Assembly: GCA_045580815.1 (NCBI GenBank)
Contig: JAZNOL010000003.1
Span: 1-37,185 of the forward strand
Reading direction: 5' to 3'
Length of the DNA stretch: 37,185 nt
From: JAZNOL01 sp045580815
GTDB lineage: Bacteria; Bacillota; Clostridia; RUG12999
Shown here: one piece after another, positions 23,292 to 31,785 of the stretch
How positions within the stretch are numbered: position 1 is the stretch's first letter
How the letters are laid out: each line of letters starts with the position of its first letter
Notes under the pieces: model-generated
Databases searched by the model: none
Told to the model about the DNA's origin: nothing
Seen by the model: only the letters and a program-made list of their open reading frames with translations
Position numbers and translations under genes: made by a program

Positions 23292-25562
23292 ATGCAATGG
23301 TTTATGGCGTATGCAGAAAACGAAAAATGCAGAAATACCGAGCTTTTGAGCATTGAAGAAATAAAAAAATCGGGATTTGATATTATTTCTGCTACTGTTC
23401 CGGGGAGTGCGGAGCAGGACTTGATGAAAGCCGGAATTTTGCCGGATTTGTACTATTCTGTTAATACACTTGATGCGAAAAAAACTGAAAATTTGCATTA
23501 CTGGTATTTTACGGAATTTGAAACAGACAGCGCGGATATTTTCCTGCAGTTTGAAGGAATTGACACTATTGCGGATATTTATATTAACGGCAAAAAGGTG
23601 CAGGAAACGGATAATATGTTTATGTCGTGGGATGTATATGCGGATTATTGCATCGGCAGAAATGAGGTTGTTGTTCATATAAAGCCACCATGCATTGAAG
23701 CGAAAAAATATACATTGCCGGTTTCAAGCTATGCTGCGAAATATAATTATCAGTCGCTTTATGTAAGAAAAGCGGCACATATGTACGGTTGGGATATTAT
23801 GCCGAGAATTGTATCGGCAGGAATATGGAAATCGGTAAAAATTATGCACGAGAAAAAGGATTGTATAAAAGAAGTTTATTTTGTTACAAACAAAATTGAT
23901 TATGAAACAAAACAGGCAAAAATGGGCTTTTATATAAATGCCGATGTTTCGGGAGATTTTATAACCGATTACTCGGTAAAGGTTAGAGGAAACAGCAAAA
24001 ACAGCAGCTTTGAGTTTGAAAGAGAACTGTGGCATAACAGCGACAGTATGCAGTTTACAATAGACGATGCTGAGCTTTGGTGGCCTAAAAATTACGGAGA
24101 GGCGCATCTGTATGATACAACTGTGGAGCTGTATTATAAAAAAAATCTGTGCGACACATACCGTCTTAACATCGGCGTAAGAACAGTAGAGCTTAAAATT
24201 TCGGAAATGGATGCGAAAAGTGGCGAATTTTGTTTTGAAATAAACGGCAGAAAAATATTTGTTCTCGGAACAAACTGGGTTCCGCTTGATGCTTTTCATT
24301 CAAATGATGCAAAGCGGCTTGACAAGGCACTTGATATGCTCGATGATATTGGTTGTAATGCTGTGCGCTGTTGGGGCGGAAATGTTTATGAATCTGACGA
24401 ATTTTTCGATTTTTGTGACAAAAAGGGCATAATTGTATGGCAGGATTTTGCCATGGGCTGTGCTGTGTATCCTCAGGAAAACCGCTTTGCAGAAATGCTT
24501 GAAAAAGAAGCGGTTTATCAGATAAAAAGACTGAGAAATCATGCGTCGCTTGTGCTTTGGGCAGGAGATAACGAATGTGACATTGCTTATAGCTGGAACG
24601 GATTTGAAAGAGATCCGAATGTAAATATTCTGACACGAAATGTGCTCAAGCAGGCAGTAATAACACACGATTATTCACGTCCTTATCTTCCGAGTTCGCC
24701 GTATTTAAGTGAGCTTACCTATAAAAACAGTCTGCCCATGCCTGAAGACCATCTTTGGGGACCGAGAGATTATTTCAAGGGCGAGTTTTACAAAAATTCC
24801 GTTTGCCATTTTGCAAGCGAAACAGGATATCACGGGTTTAATTCCCCTGAATCTCTTAAAAAGTTTTTGGAAAATCCCGAAAAAATATTTGAAGAAAACG
24901 GAGCACCAACAGATGAATATCTTGTTCATGCGGCAAGTATGGAAACAGATGAAAATGCACCATACGGCTACAGAATACGGCTGGCATATACTCAGGTTGA
25001 GACTCTGTTCGGCAAAGCTGAGAAGAATTTTGATGATTTTGTAAAACAAAGTCAGATTTCGCAGGCAGAAGCAAAAAAATATTTTATAGAAAAATTCCGG
25101 ATAGGCAAATGGTACAGAACCGGTATAATCTGGTGGAATCTTCTTGACGGCTGGCCTCAGGTATCAGATGCCGTTGTTGATTACTATTTCACAAAAAAGC
25201 TGGCATACAGCTATATAAAACGTTCGCAACAGCCGGTGTGCCTGATGTTTGATGAGCCTGAAAACAATATGATAGAGCTTGTGGGTGTAAACGATTTGCA
25301 AGAGGATAAAGAGCTTTCATATACCGTAACCGATGTTACCGAGGGCAAAGAGGTTATGAGCGGAAAAGCCAGACTGTGTGCGGATGCTTCAACAAGAATT
25401 GATAAGATGCTTATGGAGAAGAAGCGGTTTTATCTTATAAAATGGGAAATAGATGGGAAAGAATATAAAAATCATTATTATTCAGACCTTATCGGAACAG
25501 ATTATAAGAAATATTCAAGCGACTTGCAAAAATGTGGTTTTGATGAATACGAAGGATTTTGA
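23292..25562 (+). CDS. Glycoside hydrolase family 2, beta-mannosidase-like
   Basis: The 756-residue enzyme has no signal peptide and so is probably cytoplasmic. Domain order follows GH2: an N-terminal jelly roll (FLQFEGIDTIADIYINGKKV), an immunoglobulin-like domain (about 170-280), then a TIM barrel beginning near FVLGTNWVPLDAFHS and NAVRCWGGNVYESDEFFDFC. The acid/base Glu is E428 in WAGDNE; the nucleophile is probably E510 in FASETGYHGF. GNVYE and WAGDNE fit beta-mannosidases better than beta-galactosidases. It is shorter than typical family members (about 820). AGGTGAT precedes ATG 23292. Specificity for beta-mannosides is inferred; other GH2 activities are possible. The regulator is divergent and the PL8 lyase lies downstream. 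Confidence 0.87.
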   Translation: MQWFMAYAENEKCRNTELLSIEEIKKSGFDIISATVPGSAEQDLMKAGILPDLYYSVNTLDAKKTENLHYWYFTEFETDSADIFLQFEGIDTIADIYINGKKVQETDNMFMSWDVYADYCIGRNEVVVHIKPPCIEAKKYTLPVSSYAAKYNYQSLYVRKAAHMYGWDIMPRIVSAGIWKSVKIMHEKKDCIKEVYFVTNKIDYETKQAKMGFYINADVSGDFITDYSVKVRGNSKNSSFEFERELWHNSDSMQFTIDDAELWWPKNYGEAHLYDTTVELYYKKNLCDTYRLNIGVRTVELKISEMDAKSGEFCFEINGRKIFVLGTNWVPLDAFHSNDAKRLDKALDMLDDIGCNAVRCWGGNVYESDEFFDFCDKKGIIVWQDFAMGCAVYPQENRFAEMLEKEAVYQIKRLRNHASLVLWAGDNECDIAYSWNGFERDPNVNILTRNVLKQAVITHDYSRPYLPSSPYLSELTYKNSLPMPEDHLWGPRDYFKGEFYKNSVCHFASETGYHGFNSPESLKKFLENPEKIFEENGAPTDEYLVHAASMETDENAPYGYRIRLAYTQVETLFGKAEKNFDDFVKQSQISQAEAKKYFIEKFRIGKWYRTGIIWWNLLDGWPQVSDAVVDYYFTKKLAYSYIKRSQQPVCLMFDEPENNMIELVGVNDLQEDKELSYTVTDVTEGKEVMSGKARLCADASTRIDKMLMEKKRFYLIKWEIDGKEYKNHYYSDLIGTDYKKYSSDLQKCGFDEYEGF

Positions 25563-25709
25563 AAAAATTTTAAGTTCTAAAAATTAAATTTGTGCATGAG
25601 AATTTTAAGCAAATAGTCCAAATTTTTAAAATAAGTTAAAACAAATAATAAAAGTTTGAATTTTGGAAAAAAATGAATCAAGACACGAAAAACACGCGTA
25701 TTTAGGCAG

Positions 25710-25745
25710 AATCTAAAAAATAGTTAGTAAATCTAAAAAATAGTT
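25710..25745 (+). promoter_or_regulatory. Direct repeat, candidate operator upstream of the lyase promoter
   Basis: AATCTAAAAAATAGTT occurs at 25710-25725 and again, identical, at 25730-25745: a 16-bp repeat at a 20-bp period, or about two helical turns. It abuts the -35 element, the usual place of AraC-type activator half-sites. Otherwise the 257 bases between the GH2 stop and the lyase start are AT-rich and hold no gene or terminator I can identify. Confidence 0.5.
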
Positions 25746-25747
25746 CA

Positions 25748-25777
25748 TAGACAAACCATAGTAAAAAATGATAAAAT
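25748..25777 (+). promoter_or_regulatory. Likely promoter of the PL8 lyase gene
   Basis: TAGACA at 25748-25753, an 18-bp spacer and TAAAAT at 25772-25777 give a suboptimal promoter directly after the direct repeats. A weak promoter next to operator repeats suits activator control. AAGGAGG follows at about 25802-25809. Confidence 0.5.
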
Positions 25778-25819
25778 ATATGTGTCAGGAAAAAGATTTT
25801 TTAAGGAGGTTGACGAAAA

Positions 25820-28800
25820 ATGAAAAAATTTTGTGCAAAAGTTTCACATAAAAGCATATGCCTGATATTGATTTTTATGTTGACTTTAGCGTGCTCCGGA
25901 ATCGGAGCGCTTGCTGCATGGGACGGTTATGTTGAAGAAGCATCGGAACAGTTTAATTCGGGAACGCATACCCTTGTTGACATGAACGACTATTCTTTGA
26001 TACTGAACTCCGGTGCGGTACCGTCCCAAAAGTATACGAAAGGAACATCGTACAGTGCAAGATGGAACAATCAGAATGCAATTACGACCATTCAGTTTGG
26101 TAAGGTGCTGCGTGACTGGTCAGACTATGTAAACTTTGAAATGTGGGTATATTCCGAAAAGGCAACAAATTCACAGTTTATAATAGTAGCAAGCTGTGAC
26201 CAGGAAATGGCAAGCGGCGAATCTTACAGAAGCTATTTTGTAACTGTTGACTGGGAGGGTTGGAAGCTTGTTAAAATTCCGCTTAACTCTTTCAGTAAAA
26301 ACCGTGAAGGAAGTTTGGCAAAGGTAAATTCGCTTAGATTCCAGTCATCGGGTTGGGATATGAACCCTAATCCCGAAACAGACCTTTACATAAGCTCAAT
26401 TTATCTTACCGGTGGCGATGTTTCCGACTCGCTTACGATGATGTTCAGCACCGAACAGGTTGACAACACAAATCAATGTGCAGAAAATGCTCTGGTGTTG
26501 TATAGCGAAATGGATCAGGCAATGTACAATCTCGAAAAATTCATACCGGCAGAAAATACTGCGGCTATGATATATGACGGAGAAAGCTATAAAGCGTTAC
26601 CGTCTGTTTTTGAGAAATTCGGCGCAACTGTTACAGAAGATGGTCTTTCGGTGAATATTACAGCCGGAGACAAAACCGTAACACTTACGGCAGAAGAAAA
26701 AGACGGCACAAAATATATTGATGCAATTCAGGCAGCAAAAGAACTTGGCAAAACCGCAATACGCCACAAAAAGTTGCTTCTTATCGGTGATGAAAATGTC
26801 AATATGTTTTATGAGGATGTAAATGCAATTGATATTCTGTCGTATGAAGTATGCTACAAACCCCTTGACCTTTCCACAATAACCGATGAGGATTTTAAAA
26901 TCCTTAAGGATAAATGGAGAGCAAGAATTGTGGGAAGCGAAACCCTTGACATGGAAAATGAATATGTCAAAAACAAAGCAGCAGCATTTTCGGGCGGCCT
27001 GGACATAAGCAATGCAATGAGAAAGGGCCCCGACATCAAAAACCTTTTCCAGGATGAGCCGATTACCACATCGGCTGAAATGTATGCGATGTACCAGCAG
27101 ATATATACCATGGCAAGAACATGGGCAATGAGAGGCTCACCGGGCTATCACGACGAGGAGCTTCTTGAAAATATCAAATATGCCCTTGAATGGATGTATG
27201 ACAACATCTATGGCTGGAACGTAACCACAAGAACGGTTACCTGGAGAAGCCCATACACATATAACTGGTGGGACTGGCAGATAGGTGCAACCGTGTACGG
27301 CCTTATTCCGACTCTTATGTTAATAGAGGAAGAGCTTGAATACGAGGACATCTGCAGATACCTTGAACCCGTTCACACACTCATTGAAGCTCCTGTCGGC
27401 GATGGTGCAAACCTTGCGGATTTAACATCTGCATTGCTTGGCGCGGCACTTCTTGAAAAGGATGCAAAAGCCTTTGTAAAAACAAGAAGATATATTGACA
27501 GACTTATGATTTATACCGAGGATGGCGCAGGCTTCCACCGTGACGGCTCATATATCTATCACGGTGTGCTTCCGTATAACTCAGGCTACGGACTTACGCA
27601 CCTTGGATTGCTTGTAGAACTTTCAACACTTGTTGAAGGCTCTAAGCTTGAAATATCCAACCCCATGAAATACAATGTTTTTGATATGGTTTACGATTCC
27701 TTTGAAAGCATCACATATAAGGGTGGTATGTTCTGTTCATTCGTAGGACGTTCAATAAGCCGTAACTCAAACGAGCATCAGTACGGTCTGACTTATGTGG
27801 GTCATCTTCTTTCGTTGCTTGATATGGCAGAGGGAGAGGACGTGGCAAAGCTTAAAGCAATGATAAAATATCATGCAACTCACGACACAACCATGGATTA
27901 CTGTGCATCGGTAGGCTTTGAAAATATTGAAAAACTGCTTGATATAATGGAAGATGACAGCATACCGTCGGATTATTCAAGCGCAAGAACAATGATAATG
28001 CACGATGCAGACAGAGCAATACATAAGCGTGACGATTATGCAGCAGTTGTTGCAATGAGCTCCGAACGTATCGGTGACTATGACAGTATTAACAATGAGA
28101 ATATGCGTGGCTGGTATACATCAGACGGTATGCTTTACCTTTACGGACAAGACCTTAAAGCATTTGACGCAATGTTCTGGAGTACGGTAAATCCCTATAA
28201 ACTGCCGGGCGTTACAAATGATATGCAGAAACGTCCCGAAGTCAGCATCTATAACACATGGCTGAGAGAACAGGATTTTGTCGGCGGTGCAAGCCTTGAA
28301 AGCAAATATGCGGCAGTTGCAATGGATCTGGAATCCTATAACTTTGATGAAGAGGACGAAGGCAGAGATGAATATGGTGAGGGAAAACCGAAACATAATT
28401 CAACTCTTGTTGCTAAAAAAGCATGGTTCATGTTTGATGACGAGGTTGTCGCTCTCGGCAGTGATATAAACAGCACCGATAATGTTGACGTAATCACCAC
28501 GATAGACAACAGAAAATCGCGGGAAATGGACTATGTTCCCGATGAGCAGTCGGTAACATACGAAATTGTGGGCTTTGATGCTCCGTACATTCCCGAAGCG
28601 CACAATCCGCCCGAAGCATCGTATGACAACGATATGTCCACAAAATATGCGGTGGACGGTGACGCAACAATAACCTACGACCTCGGTAGTGTTAAAAAGG
28701 TTGGTTTTGCCGCAATAGCGTTTACAGCCGGCAACTCACGTAAAACCACTTTTGACATTTTGGTGTCAGAAGACGGAGAGAAATTTGAAAAAGTCTTCAG

Positions 28801-29680
28801 CGGTCAGAACAGCGGAACAACAACCAACTATGAAACATATTCTCTGGGCAATAAATACGCAAGATACATAAGAGTTACCGGACACGGTAACACCTCAAAC
28901 ACATGGAATACCATCGCGGAAATTGTATTTTACGCACCCAGAGCCGATGGGAAAATTACACTTGGCAATGCGGTGTACAGAGGCAAAGAAAAAATCTACA
29001 AAGACGGAAGTCTGATTGACCTTGATGCAAATGAAAAGTTTTTCAGAAATGCAAAATGGGTTAACAACGAAAACATAGGCGGATATTACTTCCCCAATGG
29101 TCAGAATATTTACATGGTTAAAACCAATACAAATCCGTCATTCTTTGAGCTTTGGATAAATCACGGCAAAAATCCGTCCAAGGCAACCTATGAATATGTA
29201 ATGCTGCCGAATATGACACCTGACCAGACGGCAGAATATGCACAAAATCCCAATGTTGAGATTTTAAGCAACACCGAAAAGGTTCAGGCGGCAAAAAGCA
29301 AAAAGGCAAATACTACGGGATATGTATTCTGGGAAAAAGGAAGCTTCGGTGATATTACAACTGCAACACCGGGTATCATTATGCTGAAAGAAACAGACGA
29401 TGGTGCAGTGCTTTCTGTATCAGACCCCACTCAGAAGCTTGAAACCATGGAAGTTGCAATAACAAAAGAATACTGGCTGGATGGCGAAGTAGAAGACGCA
29501 GAGGTAACAACAGGAGGCGGCAAAACAAAAGTTACCGTAGATACACATGGTTCCGAAGGTAAAACCTTTGAAATAAAATTAAAAAAGAAAGCAGGTAATG
29601 GTAATGAAGAAAATCTTGGCAATGGCAATGGCAGTAATGATGGTAATGATGACACTGACGGCAGTGGGAGTAGCATCTGA
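25820..29680 (+). CDS. Secreted multidomain polysaccharide lyase, family PL8-like, with inserted F5/8 (discoidin) domain
   Basis: The 1286-residue protein starts with a signal peptide (cleavage near residue 32). Residues about 50-200 form a binding-type module (VDWEGWKLVKIPLNSF, then SSGWD) shared with the next two genes. Residues about 245-325 resemble a copper-amine-oxidase stalk domain. From about 350 the PL8 lyase follows: aromatic patch NWWDW (482-486), GANLADL with Asn531, HGVLPYNSGYG with His581 and Tyr590, and GRSISR with Arg644 and Arg648. Spacings of 50 (Asn-His) and 9 (His-Tyr) match hyaluronate/chondroitin AC/xanthan lyases. The beta-sandwich part (AWFMFDDEVVALGS, TTIDNRKS) is interrupted by a discoidin-like domain (about 920-1040) and resumes at KWVNNENIGGYYF. 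The last 28 residues are Gly/Asn-rich and overlap the next gene. The substrate is unproven. Confidence 0.87.
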   Translation: MKKFCAKVSHKSICLILIFMLTLACSGIGALAAWDGYVEEASEQFNSGTHTLVDMNDYSLILNSGAVPSQKYTKGTSYSARWNNQNAITTIQFGKVLRDWSDYVNFEMWVYSEKATNSQFIIVASCDQEMASGESYRSYFVTVDWEGWKLVKIPLNSFSKNREGSLAKVNSLRFQSSGWDMNPNPETDLYISSIYLTGGDVSDSLTMMFSTEQVDNTNQCAENALVLYSEMDQAMYNLEKFIPAENTAAMIYDGESYKALPSVFEKFGATVTEDGLSVNITAGDKTVTLTAEEKDGTKYIDAIQAAKELGKTAIRHKKLLLIGDENVNMFYEDVNAIDILSYEVCYKPLDLSTITDEDFKILKDKWRARIVGSETLDMENEYVKNKAAAFSGGLDISNAMRKGPDIKNLFQDEPITTSAEMYAMYQQIYTMARTWAMRGSPGYHDEELLENIKYALEWMYDNIYGWNVTTRTVTWRSPYTYNWWDWQIGATVYGLIPTLMLIEEELEYEDICRYLEPVHTLIEAPVGDGANLADLTSALLGAALLEKDAKAFVKTRRYIDRLMIYTEDGAGFHRDGSYIYHGVLPYNSGYGLTHLGLLVELSTLVEGSKLEISNPMKYNVFDMVYDSFESITYKGGMFCSFVGRSISRNSNEHQYGLTYVGHLLSLLDMAEGEDVAKLKAMIKYHATHDTTMDYCASVGFENIEKLLDIMEDDSIPSDYSSARTMIMHDADRAIHKRDDYAAVVAMSSERIGDYDSINNENMRGWYTSDGMLYLYGQDLKAFDAMFWSTVNPYKLPGVTNDMQKRPEVSIYNTWLREQDFVGGASLESKYAAVAMDLESYNFDEEDEGRDEYGEGKPKHNSTLVAKKAWFMFDDEVVALGSDINSTDNVDVITTIDNRKSREMDYVPDEQSVTYEIVGFDAPYIPEAHNPPEASYDNDMSTKYAVDGDATITYDLGSVKKVGFAAIAFTAGNSRKTTFDILVSEDGEKFEKVFSGQNSGTTTNYETYSLGNKYARYIRVTGHGNTSNTWNTIAEIVFYAPRADGKITLGNAVYRGKEKIYKDGSLIDLDANEKFFRNAKWVNNENIGGYYFPNGQNIYMVKTNTNPSFFELWINHGKNPSKATYEYVMLPNMTPDQTAEYAQNPNVEILSNTEKVQAAKSKKANTTGYVFWEKGSFGDITTATPGIIMLKETDDGAVLSVSDPTQKLETMEVAITKEYWLDGEVEDAEVTTGGGKTKVTVDTHGSEGKTFEIKLKKKAGNGNEENLGNGNGSNDGNDDTDGSGSSI

Positions 29681-31766
29681 CAGCAACATCAAGGTTTTGG
29701 CAGACTATACCACTCAGGCAGCAATTGAGGCATCGGGACTTACAGCACAGAGCGATATCACATTAAACGGCGACATAGCGGGTAAATTCACAAAACAGGG
29801 TTGGAATTCAACGGCTTTTACAGTAGCAGCAGATACTGATCCGAATTTCCCCACAGACTGGACAGAATACACATATATTAAAATTATGATGTATTCAAGC
29901 AAAATTCAGGCTGATACAAAATTTAACGTTGTGGCATATTCAGCAAACGGAAATAACTACTTTATATCATATGTTCCCTTTGACTGGATAGGATGGAAAG
30001 AGATTGTAATTCCTATTTCTACAATGAATAAATCAGGCGAGGCTGTATGGACAGATATTGACAATTTACAATTAGTCTTCACAGGCTGGGACAATGCAGA
30101 TTTCCCCGGAAGTCACTGGAATGTTGACGGTATTGATATGCGTTTTGACAATGTATGTCTTTCAACAGCTACAAGTGAAGGCACAGAAATCTTAGTCGGT
30201 GGAGCTGCAAATGAGGCTAACATCAAGGTTTTGGCAAACTACACTACTCAGACAGCAATTGATGTATCAGGTCTTACAGCACAGAGCAATATCACATTAA
30301 ACGGCGACATAGCGGGTAAATTCACAAAACAGGGTTGGAATTCAACGGCCTTTACAGTAGCAGCAGATACTGATTCAAATTTTCCCACAGACTGGACAGG
30401 ATATACACATCTCAATATTATGATGTATTCAGATGCGGTTTATGCTGACACAAAATTTAATGTTGTGGCATATTCAGCTAATGGAAATAACTATTTTATT
30501 TCATTTATTCCCTTTGACTGGACAGGATGGAAAAAGATTTCAATTCCCCTTTCTGTAATGGGTAAATCAGGCGAGGCTGTATGGACAGATATTGACAATT
30601 TACAATTAGTCTTCACAGGCTGGGACGATGCAAATTTCCCCGGAAGTCACTGGAATGTTGACAATATCGGAATGTATTTTGACCATGTATATCTTTCAAC
30701 AGAATCAAATGCAAGCACAGAATATGAAGTTCTCCGTGGCGAATACGCAAGTAGTAAAACTCAGCAACAGCTCGGAACAGGTTATGATTACACAAATAAA
30801 AATCTGTACAATTCAACATTCAAATGGAACACAGCATGGACATGGGACCCAGCGATATTCAAATTCCCGGCAACAGATTTAAGCAAATATACCTATATGA
30901 ATATGTGGGTAAAATCAAACACAAGTGCAAATTCTAAATCTCTTATCAGATTCCTGGAAGCTGACGGCCTATCGGGAAGACTGCATTATATAACTCCGGA
31001 ATATTCGACCGGATGGACAATGATTTCAGTACCGATAAGTGATATGAAAGATTCGTATACCAAGAATTTCAATAACATATCACAGATGGCACTAAACTCA
31101 AGAGGTTGGGACTGTGTGATTGATACAAACGTAAATTATTACATCGACCGTATCTGGCTCAGTGAAGCTCTTCCGAGCGGTATGGCAAGACTGGTTGAAT
31201 ATCCTGAGCAGGACGGAAACACAATCAGCGTAAATGACAGAATATTCAGATTTGAACTTGACGAGCGTGTATCGGTTGCTTCAAACCCGGCAGAAATCAT
31301 GCTTACAAAGGCTGACGGCACAGTTGTAAATGGTGTTTCCGCATATGCAGAAGACACAACACTTTGCGTAGTTGCAGACAGCCTTGACTACGGCACAGAA
31401 TATGAACTTAGCATTGGCGAAGTTAAGCTTGCACAGGGCTATTCAGCAGAAATTGACGATTATATCACATTTACAACAGAAGACGAAAGCTTTACCGTAA
31501 CAACACCTGTTTTAAGTGAAGCAAGCGGCGATGTAACAGCAACATCAACCGTTACAAACAAAACAAACGGTCCTAAAGATGCAACAATCATAGTTGCAAC
31601 CTATGAAGGCGAAAGACTTTCTTCTGTTCAGCCTGAAAGCTATACAATCGTAAAAGGTGATTCAATAGATATTTCTGCAACAGCGCCCAAAACAGGCACA
31701 ACAGTTAAAGCCTTTGTATTTGAAAGTCTTACTAACTTAAAACCTTATGAGTTTTCAGACCAGTAA
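29604..31766 (+). CDS. Secreted multi-module protein with tandem-duplicated binding-like modules
   Basis: The 720-residue product has a signal peptide (MKKILAMAMAVMMVMM, cleavage near VGVA-SDS) lying in the out-of-frame overlap with the lyase gene. I prefer ATG 29604 to ATG 29598 for ribosome-binding-site spacing. Modules 1 and 2 (about 28-195 and 206-373) are near-identical; module 3 (about 385-510) is diverged. Each shows a core D-W-x-GWK...I-P-(I/L)-S and ends near YIDRIWLS or FDNVCLS. They recall beta-sandwich carbohydrate-binding modules, but I cannot name a family. An Ig-like domain (about 511-620: EYPEQDGNTISVNDRIFRFE) and a C-terminal beta-rich domain follow. There is no catalytic motif or wall anchor. 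A role in binding the lyase's substrate is inferred. Confidence 0.8.
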   Translation: MKKILAMAMAVMMVMMTLTAVGVASDSNIKVLADYTTQAAIEASGLTAQSDITLNGDIAGKFTKQGWNSTAFTVAADTDPNFPTDWTEYTYIKIMMYSSKIQADTKFNVVAYSANGNNYFISYVPFDWIGWKEIVIPISTMNKSGEAVWTDIDNLQLVFTGWDNADFPGSHWNVDGIDMRFDNVCLSTATSEGTEILVGGAANEANIKVLANYTTQTAIDVSGLTAQSNITLNGDIAGKFTKQGWNSTAFTVAADTDSNFPTDWTGYTHLNIMMYSDAVYADTKFNVVAYSANGNNYFISFIPFDWTGWKKISIPLSVMGKSGEAVWTDIDNLQLVFTGWDDANFPGSHWNVDNIGMYFDHVYLSTESNASTEYEVLRGEYASSKTQQQLGTGYDYTNKNLYNSTFKWNTAWTWDPAIFKFPATDLSKYTYMNMWVKSNTSANSKSLIRFLEADGLSGRLHYITPEYSTGWTMISVPISDMKDSYTKNFNNISQMALNSRGWDCVIDTNVNYYIDRIWLSEALPSGMARLVEYPEQDGNTISVNDRIFRFELDERVSVASNPAEIMLTKADGTVVNGVSAYAEDTTLCVVADSLDYGTEYELSIGEVKLAQGYSAEIDDYITFTTEDESFTVTTPVLSEASGDVTATSTVTNKTNGPKDATIIVATYEGERLSSVQPESYTIVKGDSIDISATAPKTGTTVKAFVFESLTNLKPYEFSDQ
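29685..30722 (+). repeat. 534-bp in-frame tandem duplication
   Basis: The sequence from 29685 to 30188 recurs at 30219 to 30722, an exact offset of 534 bp (178 codons). Identity is very high, including a perfectly identical stretch of about 57 bases around the ACGGCGACATAGCGGG segment. Differences cluster in a few positions. Confidence 0.92.
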
Positions 31767-31785
31767 ACAGCGAGGAGTCCTTTAA

